Below the pieces are notes generated by a model. It saw only the letters and a list, made by a program, of their open reading frames with translations, was not told where the DNA came from and did not search any database. Below are positions 51,303-60,001 of a stretch of 64,000 nucleotides of DNA, one piece after another. Positions within the stretch are counted from its first letter, which is position 1. Each line of letters opens with the position of its first letter. Where the stretch lies: the NCBI RefSeq assembly GCF_002846335.1, contig NZ_PJMQ01000001.1, positions 2,914,001-2,978,000 of the forward strand, written 5' to 3'. Position numbers and translations under genes: made by a program. The stretch comes from Janthinobacterium sp. 61 (lineage in GTDB: Bacteria > Pseudomonadota > Gammaproteobacteria > Burkholderiales > Burkholderiaceae_D).

Positions 51303-53993
51303 ATGACCACCGTCCCCAAAGAAATCAACGCCGCCGCGGCAAAGAAAAATTCGGCTGAAAAGCTCACGCCGATGATGCAACAATATTTAGGCATCAAGGA
51401 AAATCACCCGACGATGCTGGTCTTCTACCGCATGGGCGATTTCTACGAGCTGTTTTTCGAGGATGCGGAAAAAGCGTCGCGCCTGCTGGGTATTACCCTG
51501 ACGGCGCGCGGCGTGGCCAGTGGCAATCCCATCAAGATGTGCGGCGTGCCGTTTCATTCGCTGGACGGTTACCTGGCCAAGCTGGTCAAGCTGGGCGAGT
51601 CGGTGGCCATTTGCGAACAGATCGGCGACCCGGCCACCAGCAAGGGTCCCGTCGAGCGCAAGGTCATGCGCGTGGTCACGCCGGGCACCCTGACCGATGC
51701 GGACTTGCTGCCAGAAAAGGCCGAGCGCCCGCTGCTGGCCATGTGCAGCATCACGCAACGCAAGACGGTGACGACGGGCCTGGCCTGGCTGTCGCTGGCC
51801 AGCGGTGCACTAAAACTGATGGAGTTTTCCGGCGACAGCAGCACCGTGGCCGCGCGCCTGCAGCAGGAACTGGAACGCATCGTGCCGGCTGAAATCCTGA
51901 GCGGCGACAATGGCAACCTGTTCGACGACTACGCGGGCACGCACATCAACCGCGTGCCGGACTGGCATTTCGACGTGGTCGGCGGCCACAAGGCCCTGCT
52001 CGACCAGCTGGGCGTAGCGACACTCACCGGTTTTGGCGCCGATGGCCTCGGCGCCGCGTTTGGCGCGGCCGGCGCGCTGCTGCGCTATGCGCAGTCGACG
52101 CAGGGACGGGGCTTGCAGCACGTGCGCTCCCTGACGACGGAAACGGAAAGCGAATTCATCGGCCTGGACGCGGCCACGCGGCGCAACCTGGAATTGACGG
52201 AAACCATCCGCGGCCAGGAATCGCCAACCTTGTTTTCCCTGCTCGACCATTGCCGCACGGCCATGGGTTCGCGCATGCTGCGCCACTGGCTGCACCATGC
52301 GCGGCGCGACCAGAACGTGGCGCGCGCGCGCCATGAAGCGATCGCCGCGCTGGCGCAAAGCGAAGCGGCGGGGCCGCTGGCCTCTACCCTGGCGCAAGTG
52401 CCCGACATCGAACGCATCACCACGCGCATCGCGCTGCTGTCGGCGCGTCCGCGCGACCTGGCCGCCCTGCGCGACGGCTTGCTGCAACTGCCGGCCCTGC
52501 GCGGCGACGTAGTCCGTTGTTATGGCCCTGGCCAGGGCGGCGAAACAGGCTTGCTGGCCGCCATCCACGCGGCCCTGGCGACACCGACCGCCTGCCTGGA
52601 CTTGCTGGTGCGCGCGGTGGCGCAGGAGCCGGCCGCCATGGTGCGCGACGGCGGCGTGTTTGCCACCGGCTTCGACGCCGAACTGGACGAACTGCGCGCC
52701 CTGTCGGAAAACGCGGGCCAGTTCCTGCTCGACCTGGAAACGCGCGAACGGGCGCGCACGGGCATCGCCAATCTGCGCGTCGAATACAACAAGGTGCACG
52801 GCTTCTATATTGAAGTCACGCACGGCCAGACGGACAAGGTGCCGGACGACTACCGCCGCCGCCAGACCCTGAAAAACGCCGAGCGCTACATCACGCCGGA
52901 ACTGAAAGTGTTCGAAGACAAGGCCCTGTCTGCGCAAGACAAGGCCCTGGTGCGCGAAAAACTGCTGTACGACCTGCTGCTGGCCGAGCTGGCGCCGCAT
53001 ATCGGCACCCTGCAGACGATTTCGCAGGGCCTGGCCCAGCTCGACACCCTGAACGCGCTGACGGAACACGCGCAGCAGCACAACTGGGCCGCGCCGCAAC
53101 TGGTCGACGAGCCGTGCATCAACATCGTCGAAGGCCGCCACCCCGTGGTGGAAAAGCAGATCGAGCGCTTCATCGCCAACGATTGCCGCCTCGTCAACGA
53201 GCGCCGGCTGCTGCTGATTACCGGCCCGAACATGGGCGGTAAATCGACCTTCATGCGCCAGGTGGCATTGATCACCCTGCTGGCCTACGTGGGCAGCTAC
53301 GTGCCGGCAGCATCCGCCACCATCGGCCCCATCGACCGCATCTTCACGCGTATCGGCGCCACAGACGACCTGGCGGGCGGACGCTCGACCTTCATGGTGG
53401 AAATGACGGAATCGGCCGCCATTTTGAACGGCGCCACCGAGCACTCGCTGGTGCTGATGGATGAAGTGGGTCGCGGCACCTCCACCTTCGACGGCCTGGC
53501 GCTGGCGTGGGCCATCGCGCGCCATCTGATCGACAGCAGCCGCAGTTTCACCCTGTTTGCCACGCACTACTTTGAGCTGACGCAACTGCCGGACAGTCAC
53601 CCGAGCGCCGCCAACGTGCATTTGTCGGCCGTCGAACACAAGGACAGCATCGTCTTCCTGCACGCCGTGCAAGCCGGTCCCGCCTCGCAAAGCTATGGCT
53701 TGCAGGTGGCGCAACTGGCCGGTGTGCCGCAGCCCGTGATCAAGGCGGCGCGCAAGCACCTGGCGCGCCTGGAAGCGCAGGCGCTGGACGCCACGCCGCA
53801 GCGCGACCTGTTCGCCGCGCCGGCAGCCGATCCGTATGCGCAAGAGGAAGAAGAGGAAGCCGCGCCACTGGCCGCGCTGAACGCGGCGCAGCAAGCCTTG
53901 CTCGACGCCATCGCCGACCTCGATCCCGATGCGCTCACGCCGCGCGACGCGCTGGAACAGTTGTATCAGTTGAAACGGCTGGCCGCCGCATGA
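51303..53993 (+). CDS. mutS: DNA mismatch repair protein MutS
   Basis: Protein of 896 residues that recognises base mismatches. Domain I has the Phe-x-Glu recognition motif in [20 protein letters not shown] (about 40-60); the connector, core and clamp follow; the ATPase domain (about 610-830) has Walker [14 protein letters not shown] and [20 protein letters not shown]. The C-terminal tail contains an acidic stretch (QEEEEEAAP, about 845). ATG 51303 is chosen because the family N-terminus starts there; the open frame upstream is not conserved in kind. It overlaps the next gene by four bases. Confidence 0.96.
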   Translation: MTTVPKEINAAAAKKNSAEKLTPMMQQYLGIKENHPTMLVFYRMGDFYELFFEDAEKASRLLGITLTARGVASGNPIKMCGVPFHSLDGYLAKLVKLGESVAICEQIGDPATSKGPVERKVMRVVTPGTLTDADLLPEKAERPLLAMCSITQRKTVTTGLAWLSLASGALKLMEFSGDSSTVAARLQQELERIVPAEILSGDNGNLFDDYAGTHINRVPDWHFDVVGGHKALLDQLGVATLTGFGADGLGAAFGAAGALLRYAQSTQGRGLQHVRSLTTETESEFIGLDAATRRNLELTETIRGQESPTLFSLLDHCRTAMGSRMLRHWLHHARRDQNVARARHEAIAALAQSEAAGPLASTLAQVPDIERITTRIALLSARPRDLAALRDGLLQLPALRGDVVRCYGPGQGGETGLLAAIHAALATPTACLDLLVRAVAQEPAAMVRDGGVFATGFDAELDELRALSENAGQFLLDLETRERARTGIANLRVEYNKVHGFYIEVTHGQTDKVPDDYRRRQTLKNAERYITPELKVFEDKALSAQDKALVREKLLYDLLLAELAPHIGTLQTISQGLAQLDTLNALTEHAQQHNWAAPQLVDEPCINIVEGRHPVVEKQIERFIANDCRLVNERRLLLITGPNMGGKSTFMRQVALITLLAYVGSYVPAASATIGPIDRIFTRIGATDDLAGGRSTFMVEMTESAAILNGATEHSLVLMDEVGRGTSTFDGLALAWAIARHLIDSSRSFTLFATHYFELTQLPDSHPSAANVHLSAVEHKDSIVFLHAVQAGPASQSYGLQVAQLAGVPQPVIKAARKHLARLEAQALDATPQRDLFAAPAADPYAQEEEEEAAPLAALNAAQQALLDAIADLDPDALTPRDALEQLYQLKRLAAA

Positions 53994-55033
53994 CCATACG
54001 GCGCAGCATCGCCAGCCTGCGCCTGCTGGCTGCCGGCCTGCTGGTCGCCAGCCTGCCATGGCAAGCGGCGCTGGCCGCACCAAGCGAGCAGGCCGGCTTC
54101 GAGTTTGCCGTGCTGGGCCATTCCTTCAATGCGGGGCCGGACGATGGCCCCCTGAAAAAAGCCATCGCCGACACCAGCGCCTTCAATGCCTCCTTCGTGG
54201 TGGCCACCGGCATCAAGGCCGCCAGCGAATCGTGCAGCGACAAGCTGTACAGCCAGCGCAAGGACGTGCTGGACGCGAGCGGCCCGCCCCTGATCGTCTC
54301 GCTGTCTGCCAGCGACTGGGCCAACTGCCGCAATTCGCGCGGCAGGGTCAACGCCATCGAGCGCCTGAACCGCCTGCGCGACGTGTATTTCGCCGACGAC
54401 CAGAGCCTGGGCCAGCGCAAGCTGACCCTGTCACGGCTGTCATCGACGGCGAAGTTCCGCAGCTATGCGGAAAACGCCCACTGGGAATACGGCGGCGTGC
54501 TGTTTGCCACCATCAACTTGCCCGCGAATAACAACCATTTCCTGCCGGAAGCGGGACGCAACAGCGAATTCGAAGACCGCCTGGTCGCCAACCGCTCCTG
54601 GCTGCAGCGCCTGTTCGCCATGGCGCAGCGCAAGCAGCTCGACGGCATCGTGCTGTTTTCCGATGGCGACGTGGGCGTGCTGGACGAAGACGACAATTCG
54701 CTGCTGCCCAGCTTCAGTTCGAAACAGGACGGCTTTGCCGGACCGCGCAAGCAGATCCGCACCCTGGCGAAAAAGTTCAGCGGCAAGGTCTTATTGGTCG
54801 ATACGCAGCGCGATGGCGACGCGGACGGCAAGGAAGGCAAGAGCAAGAAGGCCGCAGCCAGAGCAGGCGGGCCGAAAATCAGATGGAAAGGCAACCTGGG
54901 CCACGTCAGCATCGACAACGACTGGTCCGCCATCGCCGTACGGCCCGGCAAGACGCCCTTCTTTGAGGTACGTCAACGGGCCGTCAGGCCATCGGCGCAG
55001 GCAAGAGCCAAGGCGTCGACTGTGCGCCGATAA
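53990..55033 (+). CDS. Exported protein of unknown function, metallophosphoesterase-like
   Basis: Protein of 347 residues with an N-terminal signal peptide ([20 protein letters not shown], likely cleaved near 30). The order of secondary elements and phrases such as [60 protein letters not shown] and [16 protein letters not shown] recall a calcineurin-like phosphoesterase, but the GDxH and GNHD metal motifs are absent, so the enzyme site is probably lost. It ends with Lys/Arg/Ala-rich sequence. Start overlaps mutS stop by four bases (ATGA). Similar to uncharacterised Burkholderiales proteins as far as I can tell. Confidence 0.8.
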   Translation: MTIRRSIASLRLLAAGLLVASLPWQAALAAPSEQAGFEFAVLGHSFNAGPDDGPLKKAIADTSAFNASFVVATGIKAASESCSDKLYSQRKDVLDASGPPLIVSLSASDWANCRNSRGRVNAIERLNRLRDVYFADDQSLGQRKLTLSRLSSTAKFRSYAENAHWEYGGVLFATINLPANNNHFLPEAGRNSEFEDRLVANRSWLQRLFAMAQRKQLDGIVLFSDGDVGVLDEDDNSLLPSFSSKQDGFAGPRKQIRTLAKKFSGKVLLVDTQRDGDADGKEGKSKKAAARAGGPKIRWKGNLGHVSIDNDWSAIAVRPGKTPFFEVRQRAVRPSAQARAKASTVRR

Positions 55034-55045
55034 ACGTGCGCCGCA

Positions 55046-55082
55046 ATAGATAAAGGCCGACGCAAAGTCAGCCTTTATCTAT
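55046..55082. other. Hairpin after the exported-protein gene
   Basis: ATAGATAAAGGC (55046-55057) pairs exactly with GCCTTTATCTAT (55071-55082); an inner GAC/GTC pair closes the loop. It is just past the stop of the exported-protein gene and probably ends its transcript, though the T-run is poor. Confidence 0.55.
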
Positions 55083-55099
55083 CCAACTACAGACGTCAC

Positions 55100-55219
55100 G
55101 ACGCCTGACAAAACCGTAGCGAGCGGCAGTGATTTGTGGCCGAGAAGCGCAACCGTACTCTAGTACGGTGAGCATCGCCGGCCGCAAAGCGCGCCGCGCA
55201 GTAGGTTTGGTCAGGCGTC
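55100..55219. repeat. Interspersed palindromic element with 16-base inverted ends
   Basis: A 120-base dyad between convergent genes. GACGCCTGACAAAACC (55100-55115) and GGTTTGGTCAGGCGTC (55204-55219) match at 15 of 16 positions when folded. TTTGTGGCCG (55134-55143) pairs with CGGCCGCAAA (55179-55188) and allows one G-U pair. The centre is ACCGTAC-TCTA-GTACGGT (55152-55169). I recall very similar sequences as multicopy intergenic elements in Oxalobacteraceae; copy number must be checked. It ends seven bases from the slyD stop. Confidence 0.7.
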
Positions 55220-55225
55220 ATCAGA

Positions 55226-55771
55226 TCAGTGGATAGGGTGGGTGCGGAAGTGGTCGCCCTCGTCGCCTTCATCATCTTCATCGCCATGGTCATGGCCGTG
55301 TGCGCCATGCACGTGGCCATGGGCGATTTCTTCGTCGGTGGCTTCGCGCACGTCAGCGACGGTCAGCGAGAAGCGCAGCGCGATGCCGGCCAGTGGATGG
55401 TTGCCGTCCAGCACGACTTTGTCGTCGGCGATATCGGTCACCGTGAAGATCATCGCTTCTTCGTCCGGCGAATCGCTTTCCGGCATGCCTTCGAACTGCA
55501 TGCCCACTTCCAGCGGCTCAGGCAGGCGATTGCGTGGCTCGACCTTGACCAGGGCTGGATCATATTCACCGAAAGCATCATCCGGTTCGATCTGGATCGT
55601 GTTGGAATAGCCAACTTCCTTGCCGTCGAGCTCTTCTTCGATCTTCGGCAGGGTGTTTTCATAATCACCATGCAGGTAGACCATAGGCTGGCGGCCGTCT
55701 TCGATCAGATTGTCTTGCGCGTCTGACAGTTTGTAGTTGACAGTCACGACCGTATTTTTGGCAATCTTCAT
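55226..55771 (-). CDS. slyD: FKBP-type peptidyl-prolyl isomerase SlyD
   Basis: Protein of 181 residues; a prolyl isomerase, chaperone and metal-binding protein. N-terminal FKBP core (MKIAKNTVVTVNYKLSDAQD, PMVYLHGDYENTLPKIEEEL), an insert-in-flap chaperone domain, NHPLAGIALRFSLTVADVRE, and a His/Asp/Glu-rich tail (HGHVHGAHGHDHGDEDDEGD) that binds nickel in the family. GGAAG is spaced correctly before ATG 55771; in-frame ATGs at 55786 and 55801 are less likely. Divergent from the ribosomal oxygenase gene with about 93 bases between. Confidence 0.94.
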   Translation of the reverse strand: MKIAKNTVVTVNYKLSDAQDNLIEDGRQPMVYLHGDYENTLPKIEEELDGKEVGYSNTIQIEPDDAFGEYDPALVKVEPRNRLPEPLEVGMQFEGMPESDSPDEEAMIFTVTDIADDKVVLDGNHPLAGIALRFSLTVADVREATDEEIAHGHVHGAHGHDHGDEDDEGDEGDHFRTHPIH

Positions 55772-55849
55772 TATGCTTCCTTTCATTGTATAAGCTGGCA
55801 AATTATACCTTCACGCCGCCAACGGCAGGCGCATTCCTGCATTTCCGGT

Positions 55850-55865
55850 TGTTATAATGGGCGCA
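55850..55865 (+). promoter_or_regulatory. Extended -10 promoter giving a leaderless mRNA for the ribosomal oxygenase
   Basis: TGT-TATAAT (55850-55858) is an extended -10 element; the next expected start of transcription, six to seven bases on, coincides with the ATG at 55865. No Shine-Dalgarno is present, and the -35 region is weak, as is usual for extended -10 promoters. Confidence 0.6.
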
Positions 55866-56986
55866 TGAAAAAATTAACTCTCCTCGGCGATATCACGCCG
55901 GCGCAATTCCTGCGCGACTACTGGCATAAAAAACCCTTGCTGATCCGTCAAGCCGTGCCTGGCTTCAAGGCACTGTTCGATTTCAAGGCCCTGGCCGAGC
56001 TGGCCACCCTGGACCACGTCGAATCGCGCCTGGTCAGCCATGCGGATGGCCACTGGAACATGCAGCAAGGTCCGTTGACCAGCCTGCCATCGCTGAAACA
56101 GAAGGAATGGACGCTGCTGGTGCAGGGCGCCAACCTGCACAGCGCCAAGGCCGACGCCCTGCTGCGCCAGTTCCGCTTCCTGCCGGACGCGCGCCTGGAT
56201 GACCTGATGGTCAGCTTCGCCACCGATGGCGGCGGCGTGGGCCCGCATTTCGATTCCTACGACGTGTTCCTGCTGCAAGGCCAGGGCAAGCGCCACTGGC
56301 GCATCGGCGCGCAGAAGGACCTGAGCCTGATCGACGGCTTGCCGCTGAAAATCCTCAGCAACTTCACGCCTGACGAAGAATTCACCCTGGAACCGGGCGA
56401 CATGCTGTACCTGCCGCCCCACTACGCGCACGACGGCGTGGCCATCGGCGACTGCCAGACGTATTCGATCGGCTTCCGCTCGCCAACCTTCCAGGAACTG
56501 GGCGAGGCTTTCCTGCAATTCATGGCCGACTCGATCGACTTGCCGGGCATCTACAGCGATCCCGACTTGAAAGCGTCGGGCAAACCGGCAGAAATCCCCC
56601 GTGAAATGCTCAGCACCATCACGGAAGAAATGAACAAGGTACGCTTCACGGAAGAAGACGTGACCATTTTCCTGGGCGAACACCTGTCGGAACCGAAGCA
56701 CAATGTGTTTTTCACGCCGCTGTCCAAGCCGCTGACTGTAGGCCGCTTCGCGGACGCCGCACAGAAAAAGGGCGTCGTGTTGTCGCGCAAGACGCTGATG
56801 CTGTATCGTGGCAAGAATGTCTTCATCAATGGTGAATCGTTTGCCATAGGCAAGGCCGACAAAGCGGCCCTGGAAACCCTGGCCAACGAACGCGCGCTCG
56901 ATGGCACCGCCGTGGCCCAGGCTTCCGATGATGTGATGGATGCGCTATATACCTGGTATCAGGATGGCTGGATCGAACTGGCCTGA
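55865..56986 (+). CDS. Ribosomal protein uL16 arginine hydroxylase (RoxA/YcfD type)
   Basis: Protein of 373 residues of the JmjC/cupin ribosomal oxygenases that hydroxylate an arginine of ribosomal protein L16. The metal site is His128 and Asp130 (GPHFDSYDVFLLQGQGKRHW) with His189 (LPPHYAHDGVA); E. coli YcfD uses His125, Asp127 and His187. RLVSHADGHWNMQQGPLTSL and IGFRSPTFQELGEAFLQFM are typical. The C-terminal half (about 270-373) is the winged-helix dimerisation part. It appears to be translated from a leaderless message. Confidence 0.92.
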   Translation: MKKLTLLGDITPAQFLRDYWHKKPLLIRQAVPGFKALFDFKALAELATLDHVESRLVSHADGHWNMQQGPLTSLPSLKQKEWTLLVQGANLHSAKADALLRQFRFLPDARLDDLMVSFATDGGGVGPHFDSYDVFLLQGQGKRHWRIGAQKDLSLIDGLPLKILSNFTPDEEFTLEPGDMLYLPPHYAHDGVAIGDCQTYSIGFRSPTFQELGEAFLQFMADSIDLPGIYSDPDLKASGKPAEIPREMLSTITEEMNKVRFTEEDVTIFLGEHLSEPKHNVFFTPLSKPLTVGRFADAAQKKGVVLSRKTLMLYRGKNVFINGESFAIGKADKAALETLANERALDGTAVAQASDDVMDALYTWYQDGWIELA

Positions 56987-57339
56987 ATGATGGTGGCGTA
57001 GCAAAGTGGTATGGCACGAGCAGAAATGACAGCATCTGCGCTAGCGCAATGAAACATATTATTTTTATATCGTTTTGTCGTGCTTTCGCAAATCGCTTAC
57101 ACTTGCTTGCAATTTGCTTCGGCAAATATTGCGATATCACAAAATAGTTGCGAATTTGCCTCTTGCTCCTATTGCGACGCACCAAAAATCGCTATAATAT
57201 TCGGTTAGGAAGTTTCCGTTGTCTGGCAGGCACCACCTGGTACGAAAAGCCTTCGAAGACGACCTAACGAGCGATAATTACCGGTAATTATTCATCGCAA
57301 CAATATTGATTTATTTTTTGAAATAATTAAGGAAAACAA
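56987..57339. other. AT-rich leader region upstream of the Ala-rich lipoprotein
   Basis: The gap of 353 bases is markedly AT-rich and holds no supported gene. It includes a -10 element TATAAT (57193-57198; -35 TTGCGA at 57172-57177, spacer 15, so imperfect), a long leader of about 135 bases, and an 18-base perfect palindrome ATAATTACCGGTAATTAT at 57274-57291. AAGGAAAAC sits before the lipoprotein ATG. The long leader and palindrome suggest control at the RNA level or by a DNA-binding protein. Confidence 0.55.
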
Positions 57340-57594
57340 ATGAAAAAATCCCTGCTGATCGCCTCCCTGATGGTTGTTGCTCTGGCTGCTTGCAGCAAAA
57401 AAGAAGAAGCTCCTGCACCAGCACCAGTAGTTGAAACCCCAGCAGCTGCACCAGTAGTTGAAGCTGCTCCAGCTGCTGCTGCTGACGCTGCTGCTTCGGC
57501 CGCTACCGACGCTGCTGCTGCTGCTTCGGCTGCCGCTTCGGCCGCTACCGACGCTGCTTCGGCTGCTTCGGCTGCTGCATCGGCTGCTAAGTAA
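57340..57594 (+). CDS. Small alanine-rich lipoprotein
   Basis: Protein of 84 residues with a lipobox: KKSLLIASLMVVALAAC, lipidated Cys at 18, mature length about 67. The mature part is almost entirely Ala, Ser, Asp, Thr with Pro-Val spacers near the start, then long (S/T/D)AA repeats predicted to be helical, ending in a single C-terminal Lys. This resembles the Ala-zipper and the terminal Lys of Lpp/OprI outer-membrane lipoproteins, but the sequence is not homologous by eye. Codons are strongly skewed to GCT for Ala, unlike neighbours, which suggests high expression. Function unknown. Confidence 0.85.
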   Translation: MKKSLLIASLMVVALAACSKKEEAPAPAPVVETPAAAPVVEAAPAAAADAAASAATDAAAAASAAASAATDAASAASAAASAAK

Positions 57595-57618
57595 TTTAGC
57601 ACCCAGCACTAGAGAAAG

Positions 57619-57641
57619 CCGGCCTTCGGGCCGGTTTTTTT
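57619..57641 (+). terminator. Terminator after the Ala-rich lipoprotein (UUCG loop)
   Basis: CCGGCC (57619-57624), TTCG loop, GGCCGG (57629-57634), followed by seven T. This is a classic very stable tetraloop terminator. Confidence 0.95.
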
Positions 57642-57643
57642 AC

Positions 57644-57678
57644 GTCCGGCGTTTTATCCGCAGGATAAAACGCCGGAC
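57644..57678. other. Perfect 16-base hairpin
   Basis: GTCCGGCGTTTTATCC (57644-57659) pairs exactly with GGATAAAACGCCGGAC (57663-57678) over loop GCA. It lies between two terminators and has no T-run of its own. It may be a remnant, a REP-type element or part of a mutual terminator array. Confidence 0.65.
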
Positions 57679-57683
57679 ACAGG

Positions 57684-57727
57684 CATTAAAAAGGCTGGCC
57701 CCGTTTCCCGGGCCAGCCTTTTTAATG
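57684..57727. terminator. Bidirectional terminator between the lipoprotein and bamC
   Basis: An 18-base perfect stem (57684-57701 with 57710-57727, arms beginning CATTAAAAAGGCTGG) with an eight-base loop. Runs of five A and five T flank the core, so it ends transcripts from both directions, including the convergent bamC operon. Confidence 0.93.
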
Positions 57728-57763
57728 CGCGGCAGGTTTTACGACCTGCCGCTATCACCCTGC

Positions 57764-58957
57764 TTATTTCAACTGATCGTTCAGCAGACCCAGGATCTTC
57801 TCGGCCACTGGCGAGACGTCCGGCTGGCCTTCGTTGCTGAGGATGCTGACCAGGCTGGTCGAGCCGTTGCCGGCCTTGACCAGGACGCGGTAGCGCTGCG
57901 CTTCCTTGTCCTTGTCGGACGACGAGCCCCAGCTGAACAGTTTCGAGAAGAAACCATCTTTCTTGACCACATCCGGATCGACGTAACGCACGAAATACGT
58001 GCCTTGCGTGCGGTCGCGGTCTTCCACGGTGAAGCCAACGCGGTCCAGCGCCAGGCCAACACGGCGCCAGGCGCGGTCGAAACCTTCATCGACTTCGATT
58101 GCGCGCGCCGGCGTGGCGGCGTCGCCCACCAGCTTGGCGTGCAGCGGCTGCACAATGGCGGCATCCACGGCTGTCTTCGCCTGCGCTTCGTCGCCGGCCG
58201 CGCCCAGGCGCGTCATCAGCTTGGCCAGGAATTGCGCTTCCAGGCCCGGATCGTTGGGACGCGCGGTCCAGGTGGTGGTTTCCTTGTCGCGACCCGTGAC
58301 GACCTCTTCTACGCCACGGTGGCTGATGTAGATCTCGGTCGAGCCATCGGCCAGGCGTTCCACGCGGGTACGGAACTTGTCTTTTTCACCCGTCGAGTAC
58401 AGCGAATCGAAGGCCTTGCCAATGGTGCTGCGGATAAAGTCTTGCGGCACTTTGGCGCGGTTTTCATTCCATTCAGTTTCCATGATGCCAGCCGTCGGCT
58501 GGTCGATGGCGACGGTAAAGCCCGAATCTTCCCAGAACTGCTTGAGTTGCGGCCACAGCACTTCAGGCGACTGCTTGACGACCAGCCAGCGCTGGTTGCC
58601 CGCGCGCTCGACCTTCACGCCACCGGCCGTGACAGGCACGACGCCCACCACGCCGTCGGCGCCCACGACGACAGGCGTACCTGCCGTGGCGTTGCGCTGC
58701 GCGTTGTAGCCGGAAGCCGTCGCCACGCCGTTCTTCGCATCCGGCAGGGAGTAGCGGTTGTCCTGCTGCAATTGCGTCAGGTCAGGCGGCACGTCCAGAG
58801 TGCTGGCTTTCTTGACCGACTTGTAGTCGACCTTGTCGCCGCCGACTACCGAACTGATCATGCCGCAGCCCGCGAGGCTGGCTGCGATGGCGCCGATGAC
58901 GATGCCGCGGACGGCGATGGTGGCAGGCGCCGATTGGTTTTTCTTGCAATTAGTCAT
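57764..58957 (-). CDS. bamC: Outer membrane protein assembly factor BamC (lipoprotein)
   Basis: Protein of 397 residues of the BAM complex at the inner face of the outer membrane. A long N-region precedes the hydrophobic segment and lipobox IGAIAASLAGC, lipidated Cys at about 31. Conserved parts include VDYKSVKKASTLDVPPDLTQ just after the Cys, NQRWLVVKQSPEVLWPQLKQ and the two helix-grip domains that follow (about 110-390). The adjacent dapA upstream is the usual arrangement in this group; bamC starts 81 bases after dapA's stop, across a weak hairpin (59005-59023). Confidence 0.92.
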   Translation of the reverse strand: MTNCKKNQSAPATIAVRGIVIGAIAASLAGCGMISSVVGGDKVDYKSVKKASTLDVPPDLTQLQQDNRYSLPDAKNGVATASGYNAQRNATAGTPVVVGADGVVGVVPVTAGGVKVERAGNQRWLVVKQSPEVLWPQLKQFWEDSGFTVAIDQPTAGIMETEWNENRAKVPQDFIRSTIGKAFDSLYSTGEKDKFRTRVERLADGSTEIYISHRGVEEVVTGRDKETTTWTARPNDPGLEAQFLAKLMTRLGAAGDEAQAKTAVDAAIVQPLHAKLVGDAATPARAIEVDEGFDRAWRRVGLALDRVGFTVEDRDRTQGTYFVRYVDPDVVKKDGFFSKLFSWGSSSDKDKEAQRYRVLVKAGNGSTSLVSILSNEGQPDVSPVAEKILGLLNDQLK

Positions 58958-59038
58958 GTCGTAACTGGATAAGAAGCTAAGTAGCAGCTGGAATCAGGGA
59001 AGGTCCGGACTGGTCAAGTCCGGGCTTGAGGTTCGGCC

Positions 59039-59917
59039 TTAAGACAGGATGCCGGCGTCGCGCAAGGCATCGCGCACGGTAGCATGGCAATTTTCAGCCA
59101 GTGGCACCAGTGGCAAGCGTATGCCAGCCGGCATCAGGCCCATTTCGGCCATCGCCCATTTGACGGGCACCGGGTTGGGCTCGACAAACAATTTCTGGTG
59201 CAGAGGAAAAACTTTGTTATTGATGGCGATCGCCGTGGCGCGATCACCCGCCATGGCCGCAACGCACAGTTCGTGCATGGCGCGCGGCGCCACGTTGGCT
59301 GTCACGGAGATGTTGCCGTGGCCGCCGCAGAACATCAGCGCCATGGCCGTCGGATCATCGCCCGAGTACACGGCGAAACCGGCTGGCACGAGGCGCAGCA
59401 GGTCGATGCCACGGCCGATGTTGCCGGTCGCATCTTTCACGCCGACGATATTCGGGATGGCGGACAGGCGCACGATCGTTTCGTTGCTCATGTCGGCAAC
59501 CGTGCGGCCTGGCACGTTGTACAGGATCACGGGAATATCGACGGCTTCGGCGATGGCCTTGAAGTGCTGGTACATGCCTTCCTGGGTAGGACGGTTGTAG
59601 TACGGCACCACTTGCAAGACAGCATCGGCACCCGCTTCTTTCGCATAGCGCGTCAGTTTGATGGCCTCGGCCGTGGAGTTGCCTCCGGCACCGGCGATGA
59701 TAGGAATGCGTCCCTTGGCATGTTCGACGGTCAACTGGATCAGTTCGCAGTGTTCTTCCACGCTGACTGTTGCCGATTCGCCCGTCGTGCCAACGATGAC
59801 GATGCCGTCCGTACCCTCGGCGATATGCCAGTCGATCAGCTTGCGCAGACCTGGAAAGTCCAGACTGCCGTCTGCGTGCATCGGGGTGACGATTGCTACA
59901 ATGCTGCCCTTGATCAT
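59039..59917 (-). CDS. dapA: 4-hydroxy-tetrahydrodipicolinate synthase
   Basis: Protein of 292 residues, condensing pyruvate with aspartate semialdehyde in lysine and peptidoglycan synthesis. TIM-barrel motifs: [20 protein letters not shown] (Thr44), [17 protein letters not shown] (Tyr107), [20 protein letters not shown] (Tyr133), and the Schiff-base Lys161 in [18 protein letters not shown]. Start ATG 59917 has no good ribosome site, and TATAAA lies six bases before it, so a short or leaderless transcript is possible. First of the dapA-bamC pair. Confidence 0.96.
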   Translation of the reverse strand: MIKGSIVAIVTPMHADGSLDFPGLRKLIDWHIAEGTDGIVIVGTTGESATVSVEEHCELIQLTVEHAKGRIPIIAGAGGNSTAEAIKLTRYAKEAGADAVLQVVPYYNRPTQEGMYQHFKAIAEAVDIPVILYNVPGRTVADMSNETIVRLSAIPNIVGVKDATGNIGRGIDLLRLVPAGFAVYSGDDPTAMALMFCGGHGNISVTANVAPRAMHELCVAAMAGDRATAIAINNKVFPLHQKLFVEPNPVPVKWAMAEMGLMPAGIRLPLVPLAENCHATVRDALRDAGILS

Positions 59918-60001
59918 AGTAAGTTTATAGCGCCGATAAATAAAACAACGATTGTAGCGGATAGCCCGCGCCTGTGGTGCATTCTGACATAGTATGGCCG
60001 C

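Noticed and set aside
57400..57590. Repeated GCTGC/TCGGC units resembling a short repeat array.
   Set aside because: They are in-frame Ala/Ser codons of a lipoprotein with no spacers, so not a CRISPR array.
59005..59023. CCGGACT/AGTCCGG hairpin between dapA and bamC.
   Set aside because: Short stem, no T-run, and the two genes are usually co-transcribed; not reported as a terminator.
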